From positions 1 through 30,801 of the forward strand of contig NW_019776030.1 in NCBI RefSeq assembly GCF_001039355.2: a stretch of 30,801 nt of DNA. The letters run 5' to 3'. Below the pieces are notes generated by a model. It was not told where the DNA came from, made no database searches, and saw only the letters and a list, made by a program, of their open reading frames with translations. Shown one piece after another: positions 9,204 to 20,695 of this stretch; position 1 is the first letter of the stretch, and the number at the start of each line of letters is the position of its first letter. Source of the DNA: Lingula anatina. Lineage: Eukaryota > Brachiopoda > Lingulata > Lingulida > Lingulidae. The position numbers were made by a program, and so were the translations under genes.

Positions 9204-11854
9204 GTAAGTTTTTTTAATGAAGACCAATGAATGTAATGTCATAATTATTGCTTTATTTTGTTGACTCTATTGTAACAGCTTTTGTTTTCTTTTTAAATAA
9301 GTAAATTTGCTTATTTATAAGTAATGTTTCATTCTGTCTTATTTCAATAAGATAAAAAATACAGTTTCCATCCCTGCTCAAAAATTAGTTCTTAGTATTA
9401 CTAATGTAAAATAAAAATCCTAGAAATGCATGTAATTGTCATTTGATAGCAGTGTTAAGTGGCTTTTCCAGGAACCTATGAGTTGGGAAATTTTTACAAT
9501 ACACCTGTTGTGGACGACATCTGGATATTTTATCTCTGAGAATATCAAAAGTGGTCTCATTTGGTATATTGGTCTCAATTGATGTATTTGGCCCTACAAT
9601 TAACTAAAAGATGTTTTTCATTATGTAATTGACATTTTCTTTCCAGAACTACATCAGCCAAGTACCAGAGGTTGAGTCCATCTTGTTTGTGAATGATGCT
9701 TGCCTTACAGACGTGTTCTTCATGATGTGTGTCAAATTCCAGGCAGGTTTCTTTTCTTTTTTAACACAAAGACTATTAGAGAAAGAAGTTGGTATAAGTT
9801 GTATTTTTGATTTTAAAATGATATATATTTTATATTCAATGGTAAAATTAAGTATCAGGTCATATATGCTAAACACACTACAATATATAAAAAGCTCTCA
9901 GAGAGCGCATACCTCCACCAAAGCAGCAAAGTCTCCATCCAATGCCGTTACACCCCTAAATTTTCAGTTTTGATTATTGACTGATTATTGATCTGGATCA
10001 CCACCAAAAACTAATCATCTGTTCCTTGGCCCACTTCTGACAGCTCCTGAAAATTTCATCAAAATCGGTCCATAACTTTTTGAGTTATGTTGATGACAGA
10101 CAGACAGACAAACAAACAAACAAACAAACAGGGGTGAAAACATAACCTCCTTGGTGGAGGTAATTACGTATAGTACTGATATTGATAAATCAATAAAATT
10201 GATTACTTTATAAATCCAACAATATTTTAATCTATATACCTACAGTGCTGTTAGCAGGTGGTTTGATTTATACCCCATTATGATAAGTTGATTGTATAGG
10301 GAGCAAATCTGATCTCCAAGTAATTCATGTGACATTAGATAGATTAGTGTGGTTGGCTATTTCAAATGTCACTGAAGTTTGAATCTGAGAGAACTTCAGG
10401 ATAAAAAAAGTGTACAGACATCAAATAAAAATGAGGAGAAAAACAGTGGCATTGATTTCAAAATTGCTGAAGGCAAATAATAACGGTTTCAATTTTAGGA
10501 CAAAATGGCTAAGCTGAAGAGAGTTGCCATCATGAACTGTCCGCGTATCACAGACAATGGTTTATACTGGTTAGCCCGGCTGGTCAATGTGGACACACAG
10601 GTTAGTGGTCAGCCTCCTGCCGGGGGGGGGGGGGGGGGGGGNTCCTAGGTATGAGAGTGAGTTAGTAAGTACAGTGTATAAAAATTGTGTGTGTGTGTGT
10701 GTGTGTGTGGTACATCATTGTAGCAGAAATCAAGTACATCTGTAGATATACTGTAACATTCGATGTACATCTGTAACTACACTGCAGGCTGTACTATTTA
10801 CTAATCAAAATCTTAAATGCAGTCAGTGAATCACTTCTTTAGTAATATACTGAGATATATTTAATAAATATATATATTATATTTTATAGTTTTTTTATTG
10901 TGTCTCTTCCCAGGTGACAATAGCAGATTGTCCCAAGGTGACAGAGCTGGGGCTTGCATACATGAAGTATGAAATGGGCATACAAGTGGATACATTAGAG
11001 GGTGAAAAAGAAACAGGTATATGATCCTATGGAGTGTATTCTGGTGTGATGTGGTTATGGTGCTGTTTAAGACTAGTTTCTCTATGTAGCTGTAGAATTC
11101 AACACAGTCAAGGGATGAATTTTAAGAAAATTGCCTTTTAGAAGACTTTTAGCCTAATATTAAAAAATTTGTTTATTCATTGGTTATGAAAATCTTTGGG
11201 CATTGCAAATTTAAGCTTTTCTTATGAAGTTGCCACCGAGTGCTTTATTTATGCACTTTATCCCTTATATTAACTCAGATGATTGAACTTAAAAGGGATT
11301 TTGTTGTAAGGATGATTTGTTTTCTTGTTTGAAATAATTCTGAAAGGAATGTTATGCGGAATCCTTGCACCATTTTAAATTAGTGGGAGCTTGTGAGGGT
11401 GTAGGAGGACATGGACCCATTCTGCACTGAGCTATAACTGTATATAATAATATTGACAATTTTCTATACAAAACTAAAATATTTTTGATGAAGCTAAGCA
11501 AAGTCAAGAGCACCTAGCCCTTGTGTGTCCTCCGATGGATCTGAATATCAGTGTTGCAAGCTTAATTTGCCGTGGGACCAGCACAGAAGACCCAAATGTT
11601 CAAAAGCAGGCAGCGTTCAGTTATATCAAGAAGGCAAAGATGGGAGAAAGTACCTGGAATTTGTTAGAGCTGCCTCTTTCCCATGTAAGTTCTATTCCAA
11701 AGTCTTAATTTTATTTGATAAAGCATGTATTGTCTTATCTTGTCCTTGTTATTTATGTTTTATGTTAGTATGTAATTGACAACTTTAAGATAAAGAGCTG
11801 GAAAATATTTTTAAGCCTACCTTTTTGTATGTCTGATTGTAGCTCAAAATAGTA

Positions 11855-11905
<51 letters not shown>

Positions 11906-14900
11906 GGAAGTGAAGAGATTTGTTATCTTTTCAAAATTAATAATAAAAGCATTTATTTAATGATATTTGTTCAATAGCAATAGCATTATTACGCTTTGAT
12001 ATAAACATTTCATTTTATTTCATTGCCTAGCCATTGTTTGAGTCTGTTGCCCCACGAAGAGTTAGTCAAGTGATAATACCTGTTGACTTTGCCAAGAGCA
12101 AAGAAGAAAGTGTGCAGCATGTTTCACAAGTGATAACAAACGTAATTGCCAAGGTAAGACAAGAAATCTAGGTATGTTTGTTTGTTAAAGCCAGGTTTAG
12201 TTTATCGAAAAAAGCAAAGCCCAGTATATTGAAAAAGTTTGCTTAAAGGTACACTCCATGGGTTTGAAAATCCCCCATATGCTTATTTTTGCCATTCATT
12301 TAAAACTTCTTATAAAACCTTACATACAACTTAAAAACTATTTTTAAACCTCCCTAAATAATTTTTTCTGGAGCATACGTGATTTTGATACTTCCATTGG
12401 AGCTTAGGAAGATGGTTGCTGGTTTAAATGACTGGCCAGTCATTTTAAACTAAATCTACTTTTATATATTAATTATATCAGTTCAAGTCCAGTTTAGGTC
12501 AAGTCCAAACATTTATTCCTGACGTGCACTTTTAATAAAAGCATATTAACAAAAGGCTATTATATAGTTTATGGTCATTTATACATGATATTAGATAGAT
12601 AACATGAATACTCAAAACCGGTTTTTGCAGGATCAGTCTTTGCCGCCAATTATGAAGAAACTGCCAGAATCTAAATCTATAACGTGTGCAAGATTGGAAG
12701 GGATAGAAGAAGTGGAAGGAGACTTCAAGTAAATATCCCCTGAATTTTGAAAATAACCCCTCCATACTAAACATTATTTCTAATAGCAGAAGTGATAGTT
12801 TGCCCTTGTTGCATAAATTGCTGGAAGCTCTTCCTCTGTTGTCTGGTTCTCTTTGCTGTTTCTAGTAATGAAATGACAGGGATTTTAATAGAGGAGGTAT
12901 TTCCCGTAATCTGTAAAACTTACAGTTACTGTACTACTTGTGTATGGAGATGTCTCTAATAGTCGCTTCTTATCCTTAGTAACAGTAAATCATATTTAAT
13001 TCTATAATTATTGTAAACAAGAAAACATTTTTCATTTTTTATCGTAAGATTTTTGATTGAAAACAAACTGCTGCAAGAATTATAGAAACGTGACAAATCT
13101 GATCGGTCAGTCTTCTGGGTACTTCATGTTTCTTTCTTATCATTTTTATTATTTGTTTTTCAGGTACACTTTTAACTCAAATGTTGCTCTTTTCATTGCA
13201 AATGAAAAGATCTGCAAGGATCTGAATTACTTTGAGATAGAAGTTGTGGACACTGGTCGCAGCGGCACTATTACAATGGGCTGTGTCTCCGCAAGTCACA
13301 AGTCTAACAGACAGCCAGGGTGGGAACGGAACTCGGTGGCATACCATTTAGATGATGGAAGGTGAGATTTCTCTGACTTCGTTTGTTTCTTTGTTTCTTT
13401 GTTTCTTTGTTTTGTCTGTTTGTGTTTTCATAGTAAAGTTCATATATCTTATCATTTCTGGTTTGCTCTCTGTGGTTATGCAGGTACTAAAATTATTCTA
13501 GAAAAATAGACTGTTTAAAAATACAGGAAGGATTAGCAAATTGTGGGCAGTGGGTGGGGAGGAGGAGGTTGGGCGAAACAAAAAAATTACCAGGCATCCA
13601 TCCTTGGAATCTTAATGTGCATTCACAGTGAAACTTTAGTTATGGTACTACATGTAACTAACTCCACTGGGACTCTCACTGAATGTAAGCAGATTGAAAG
13701 CCCTGTGGTTAGATTAGCACCCAGTCCCCCTTGTGGCACTATGTTGAATACAGAAGCTCTGGTGATTATATGAGGACACTGGAGACAAGAGGAAGCATAT
13801 TAATCTGATTGCATATCAATGATAGGCATTGAATAGGATGAAACATGCATACTTAAAATTATTGTCAGGCATAATCAACACAAATTCCTTGCTGGCAAAT
13901 TTGTATGAGTGGTTAACCATTATTTTCTTTTACTTGCAGTTTATTTGATAGAGAGAATGGAAGTTCAAATTCGACAGCCTCTTCATCCAAAGTGGGCCGT
14001 CCAGGAGATATTGTGGCTTGCCAGGTTTTAGGACCGTTTGATGATAAGGGAAACCTAATGTTGAACGTCCCCGTGGATATTCATTTTTTGAAGAATGGGA
14101 ACCTGGTATGTAATGTCCTATTATCTGATTTAAAAAAGGATTGTAGATTAAAATTCTCAATGGAATTTTATTAAAGATACATTGACATAGAATTTGAAAA
14201 ATATGTAATACTATACTCAATGGAATTTCATTAAAGACACCTTGATATGAAATTTGAAAAATATCTGGTTACAATGAAAACAAAAATAATTTTTTTTTTT
14301 TGGGGGGGGGGGGTCACACAGCATATTTGCTAAATTAATAATTATAACAATTATTTTTCATCTAGTCCATTTGGCCATGATTTAACCATCATGGTGATAT
14401 TATTAACAAAGCTGTAACTGTGTGATGCCCATGTTTCCTCTAGAAAGCTGATTTTATATATGTTTACATTAATATATTACATATTAGTGTAAGAATAGTG
14501 GCTTTGTTATAATCTATGCATTTTTCTTTTATGTCTAGATGCACAAGAGCAGATTCACATTTTCTGTTCAACCCTATCCTGCAGTTGGTATGCACAGCAG
14601 AGGAGAGATTTTCAGATTCAAAACTGTAAGTCCAATGTAAACTGTTTTTACTAATGATATTAAAATTTTATATTAAAATTCAGTTCTATAAAAAACTTGT
14701 ATCATGGGCTGTGCATTTCAGTTTGTGGAGACCTGAAATAAAACTGATGTGTCCTGCATTAAATTCATACCTTCTTTCAATTTCACAATGGATTTGCAGA
14801 GCTAAGTATTCAGATCATATTATTTTATATTATTTGTTGCTCTCTGTGTAATTACAGCCCAAGTTCAAGCGTGCACCATTAATGAGAAGAGTTGAATTGC

Positions 14901-16346
14901 TGGATGGTAATTATTTGCGGTAAGTATTTTGTGTATGGTGATTGTGTGTATGTGTGTGTGTTTCCGTGCATGCGTGTGTGCGTGCGTGCATGAGAGATAG
15001 AAAGGCGAACTTAATAGTAATGCTATGAAACTGTACATTGTTTAGTGCAGGTTTGGGAGATGGGGGGTTAATGGTGCTGTTAAATGCATCCTGAGTCTGC
15101 AGAGTACAGGGGTTATTAGAATGCTGCAAGGAATGAAGTATAAATTGAGGTTCAAAGTATAGAATTAAGCAATGTAACTATGTTTGAATGATATGCTTTT
15201 ATACGGAGATTAAATTTCTTTGTTTTTGTCACTCAGTATGAAATTCAATCACATTGTTCCTCTTGCTTGGGACTGTATATCTTTGGAGTGGTTGAAATCT
15301 CACATCAGTGATGTATAATAAGAATGATCATTATTTATTGATTATTTATTGATTATTTATCTTCTTTCTCAGGAGCACCGGTGGAGGAATGGGGCAGTAT
15401 ATTGGTATTGTTCCTCTTGAGGTCAATGACTATTTTGAATTTGAGATTTTGAACGTAGATATGCAACGCCACGCCATCACAATAGGTGCTGTGCCGAAAT
15501 CCCATTCAGAATCTGACCAGCCCGGTTGGAGGAGAAATTCTATTGGACTTCATGCTGACGACAGAAAGTAAGATACTTTTTTGAATTAATTTCTTTCCTG
15601 TGAACATCTGGTTCTTAAAGGGTGTGAAAAAAAAGGAAGGAGTTTTAGAAATCTAGTTCCTGCTGTCAAGTGCGAGTATTTTGTTTCATTTGGTGTATTG
15701 GAGTTATTGGAGTATTTGGAGAAATTGCATCTTTAACAAGTAGAGCATAGTCCAATGTGGATTTTGAAGTATATAGTATGATACTTTGCAAAATAGGAGA
15801 TTACAACTCACCAAATGGAGGCCTGAAATTCCACGAGACTTAAAAGTTATTATACACATTGTCATAGTTTGTCATAATTTGCTTAAGTCAGTTATCTGTA
15901 TTTGATAAAAAATGCTACGTAAATAAATCTTTGTTGCTTGTTCCTTTGTACAAGTCATATAGTTTACTGGACTTACAGCAAACTCTTTCACATTGACTGT
16001 ACCCCCAGATTTTAGCTATTTTTCCATTTATTTATTCAATATTAAATTTTTTTTTATTATTACAAGTTTTGACATGCTTTGACAGCTTGTAGTAAGTTAT
16101 CTGTATATAGCTGTAAAATAAAAGTTTGTGGAAAACATGATAACTGAATAATAACTTAAAGTAATTTTTCACTTTTAGATGTTTTCAGGGAGGGGGATCT
16201 TTTGTGCCCAACTATCCAGAAAACTTGGCGCGCAGAGATTTTGCAGTAGGAGACAAGATGGGGTGTGGACTGCGTCCCTTTGACATGCCAAATGGCCAGA
16301 ATGTCCTCTGCATTTACTTCACATGGAGTGGGTCAATAGTATGTCT

Positions 16347-16412
<66 letters not shown>

Positions 16413-16690
16413 CTCTNNNNNNNNNNNNNNNNNNNNNNNNNNNNNNNNNNNNNNNNNNNNNNNNNNNNNNNNNNNNNNNNNNNNNNNNNNNNNNNNNNNN
16501 NNNNNNNNNNNNNNNNNNNNNNNNNNNNNNNNNNNNNNNNNNNNNNNNNNNNNNNNNNNNNNNNNNNNNNNNNNNNNNNNNNNNNNNNNNNNNNNNNNNN
16601 NNNNNNNNNNNNNNNNNNNNNNNNNNNNNNNNNNNNNNNNNNNNNNNNNNNNNNNNNNNNNNNNNNNNNNNNNNNNNNNNNNNNNNNNNN

Positions 16691-16766
<76 letters not shown>

Positions 16767-17226
16767 GCACATAAGTGTATGAACACACGTTCAGGCATAG
16801 ACACACATTCACACAACGAGCGTGCACAGTATTACACAAACACACACATCACCTACATATCTTTGGAGGCATTATTCTTCATTTTTTGTTCAATTTTAGG
16901 TAGTAAAAGTACCCAGACAGGAAGTTGCCCCACCTGACGTCCCATTGTTTCCCTTCATAAACCCTGGGCTGCATTCGAATAATGAAAGTGGTGTGAAAAT
17001 AACAAGGCCTTTCTTGTCCAGTAAGGTAAGATGGCTCCAATGAAAGTAATATTGAAAACTTAAAACATGTATAAGCAAAATGAGGTAGGCCTATGACACT
17101 TAGCAAAGGAACATTCAATTTGGAGATTTCCTAATTTTAGTAGTCTGTTTGATCCCTCTCAGAGATAATGTGAAGGTGTTTGTCTTTGTGATTTGGGCAC
17201 ATTGGATTTATTGGAAGGTGGTTAAT

Positions 17227-17284
<58 letters not shown>

Positions 17285-20200
17285 GTTAGGCATATTATGT
17301 ATTTGAAACTAGACTGTGTGTGTTTTTATTAACTTTTCTTTGTGTATAATTTTCTTAATTTGTGATTACTTTGTTTAGGATGGTCCTTCACACGCTGGTG
17401 CAATCCCCCCTGAGCTTGTTAAGGCATCCCCCTTCACAGATCTTGTATTGGGGCACACCCTTCCAAATTGCAGGGGTTGGGAAGGGCACTTTGAATGACC
17501 TGATGGAAATATATACCCAGGCTGTGAACAAAGTCCAGCAAACACATGCTGGCCTGTTAAAGCAGATGACAGCTTACAGTGATGGCTTGATGAGTGGGAA
17601 GACGTATGTATAGCAGAGCAATACTATATTAATATCAACTTTGTGAATGTTAGATGAGAGCTTGCATATATGACACACGTAGCATTGCAAATAATGATCT
17701 TAGAATCTGATTTGTGTCTCAGGAAGGGCAGGGTGCATTTTTTTTTTCTTTTTTTTTTTTTTGGGGGGGGGGGTCTCAAAACTGAGCCCTTAAAAATAAT
17801 TTTGTCTGACTTGACGCTTTTTAATGACATGCCTGGGGTTAGAGGTCAGTGCCAGGCCAACTGCATTTAGTCAGTCTTTTTTAAAATGTTCTTCAACTGG
17901 TACTTCAGTACATATATTATAAGAAAGCTGTCTTGTATGACAAACTTATCTTTGTCTTACCTAAAGCCAAAAACTGAGGTTATTTGCGAAACTCAGTCCA
18001 CATCCAATCATCAGCACCCTGCAGCTGAAAGAATCTCTTAACTTAACTTGGCATCAACTTATGTACCTTTTTTTTAAACAGAAGTTAAATTTTTTTGCAC
18101 ATCAATAGAAGTTATTCCATAAAGGACTTTTTTTATATTATTTCATGTGAAAATCCTTTTCAGCTCTGTGAAGAAATTCTCCTTGCTGCAGGAATTCTGC
18201 ACTTTGAGCGTCCAGCTGGATAGATTTTCGAGATTCCTGGGAGCTCAAAAGGACATAGTGAAGCATGTCTGCCTGGATGAAAAGGTAAGGGCAGACAAAT
18301 TTTGTAGATTGGTTGGGTACAACCTACCCTAATTTTGAGGAAATCAGTTATTGCACCTATTTTTATGTATAAAAAAAAAATTCACGGGGTATTGATGTGG
18401 TAAGAGGAAGAAATTTACAATTTACAACTCTAAAAATATCCACACTATGGGTTTGACATTTCCCCTTGAAATGAATTTTCACCACCCTTAAAATAAAAGA
18501 AAAACACTGGCCAGCCCTGAAATTAAATTGATATGTTCGTTAAACTTCATGATGTTTTGAAAAAACAAAAGCAAAGTTTAACCTAAATTTCCTCTGTCTG
18601 CCCCGTTTACTGAGAGTTGTCACACGAGAACCAGTTGATCAATTTTGTCAAAACTAATGATGAACAATGTCCATTATAAAAAGCTATGTAAGATATTAAT
18701 TTTAAGAAGTTAATTTTAATGTTAAAATTTAAATGTTAACTTATAAGAAGTAAAATGTATTATTTTTCTATTTCAAGGATCTCTCAGAAAAAGTTATGTA
18801 AGAAGTTAATTCTAAGACGTTAATTTTAATGTTAAAATGTAAATGTTAACTTAAGAATTAAAATGTATTATTTTTCTATTGCAAGGGTCTCCCAGAAATG
18901 TTCAGTGGTCTTCTAATATGTCAGAAGATCAAGGATTTTGTTAGTCCCTGGCAGACAGACAGCAAGGAGCAGAAAATAGTCCAGAGGTACGCTGGAGTGA
19001 ATGCAGGCAGGATTGCAGATGACAGTTGGAAAAACATCCATGGGATCCATCACAAGGTCCTGAAAGATTTACATTCTCAGGTAAAAAGGCTTTATAAGTT
19101 TTCTTTTTATTGCAAATTTTTGCATACTTTAGGGTTTTTCTTTTTGCTGACAAATACATGACTGATTGTAGTATAATATATATTGAAGAATCTATTTTCT
19201 TTATCATATTTACTTTCAGTAAAGTTTATTTAATTAAAAAAACTTAATGTCAGAATTGTAGAAGAATGATTGTTAAGTGTCAAAATTTTAAAGGTTGAAT
19301 AATATTGATTATATTTAATTATCTTATTTTATGACAGAGTATATAATTGTCATTATGCAGTAATTGTTTAAAATTTTTATAAAAAATTAAACAGTGAACT
19401 AGAAAAATGTTACAGTCTTTTATTCAAGAAGTGTATAGATGGTTTCAGGTTATTTATTGCCAGTATATTGATATGTACACATCTCAGATTGTGCTACTGA
19501 ATGAATTGAGACAAAACATTAAATTTCCATGATCTCAATTGTATCCAGAAACAATCTTTTTAATTCTGTTCCAGTTTATTGTGTTCATGATTTCATTTGT
19601 GACAGTACATAAATAAAAAAAAACATTTATTTTGGGCATGAACTTTTTAATGATGTAATGACTTTTAACTGATCACTGTATTTTAATATTAAGATTAAAA
19701 TCTCTTGTTTTAGGGTATTATTCTGTACCTGAGTCAGCTTCCAGAGCCGATAGTGATCTTGAACATTGAGGTGTTTGCAGCAGTGATGAACAAGGCACTC
19801 AACTGTAGCACTCCTGTTCCCATGTCAACCCCTGTGCTATATTTGCCAGATGGGCAGAAGGTTTATACCTGTCAAAATTTGAAGGAGGCAGTTACCAGTA
19901 TTGATTCTGCAATTGATGATAAAAACTTCCAGGTAACCATATATATATATATATATATAAGTATTGTTTTAACCAAGCTGTTTTTGTAAAGTATATACTG
20001 TGCATTTTGTACAGTTCTGGCTTAGTTAAGTTAACATTAGATATTGGACGGAAAAAATTATAGAGATCATTATTAACATATATATCCCTTTGAGTTTGTA
20101 AGTGCTGATCTCTTCTATGAATTTTCACTGTCATAAAACAATGTTAATATATGTTATCTACAGACACTGTGATTGAAATTGTGTTATTTTGCTACTTTCA

Positions 20201-20659
20201 GATACTGTACAAGATGATTGATGACCTGGGGATTCTCCAACAGGCGAAAAGTTTCCGCACCAGCCTCACCCCAGAAGATTGGACATATCTTTTCTTCAAT
20301 TGTCGGACTGTCCAACAGCCCAGCATTCCACTGGTCAGTCAGAAATATTACATATTACGTAATTAAGTAAATGTAGATTGTCAAAAATTACTGTTAGAGG
20401 CAAAGTATAGGCAAATTATTATTCAAAAATACTTTCTTTGAAGTTGATAATTGCAGGTAATGGATTTTAAAATTAACAATTCTTGTTCATCTAAATTTTA
20501 GCACTGTTCTTAACAATATGATGGCTGGTTCAAACAGTAAGCCAAGGGGTTATTCTGTTTAGTCTTTCCTTCCTCATCATATTCATTAGTGGCTACAGAG
20601 ATCTTATTTTGGGATGTGTGTGCAATTAATGATAATAATAATAATAATGATAATAATAA

Positions 20660-20695
<36 letters not shown>

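Noticed and set aside
10084-10131. Regular GACA/AACA spacing considered as a repeat array of functional type
   Set aside because: Simple tetranucleotide tract inside a dispersed element, with no unique spacers; not CRISPR-like.
11525-11779. 84-codon frame beginning MSSDGSEYQCC overlapping exon 9
   Set aside because: Out of frame with both flanking exons; the alternative frame joins exons 8 and 10 in the correct phases.
13543-13773. 76-codon plus-strand frame in intron 12
   Set aside because: Inserting it would interrupt the SPRY core (DDG|SLFDRENG) and no flanking splice sites of the right phase were seen.
16204-16937. Long Ser-Leu and Arg-Glu open frames on both strands across the TC repeat
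   Set aside because: Dinucleotide repeat plus N gap; only 16204-16338 is real coding sequence (exon 17).
17460-17500. P-loop-like AGVGKGT in the +1 frame of exon 19
   Set aside because: It lacks the first glycine of GxxxxGK[ST], arises exactly at the frame break, and half of it belongs to the other frame. GLMSGKT at the exon 19/20 junction also has the wrong spacing. No GTPase claimed.
18147-18163. Upstream ATG at 18147 as a separate gene start
   Set aside because: It lies in the polypyrimidine/acceptor region of exon 20; the frame is simply that of the exon extended into the intron.
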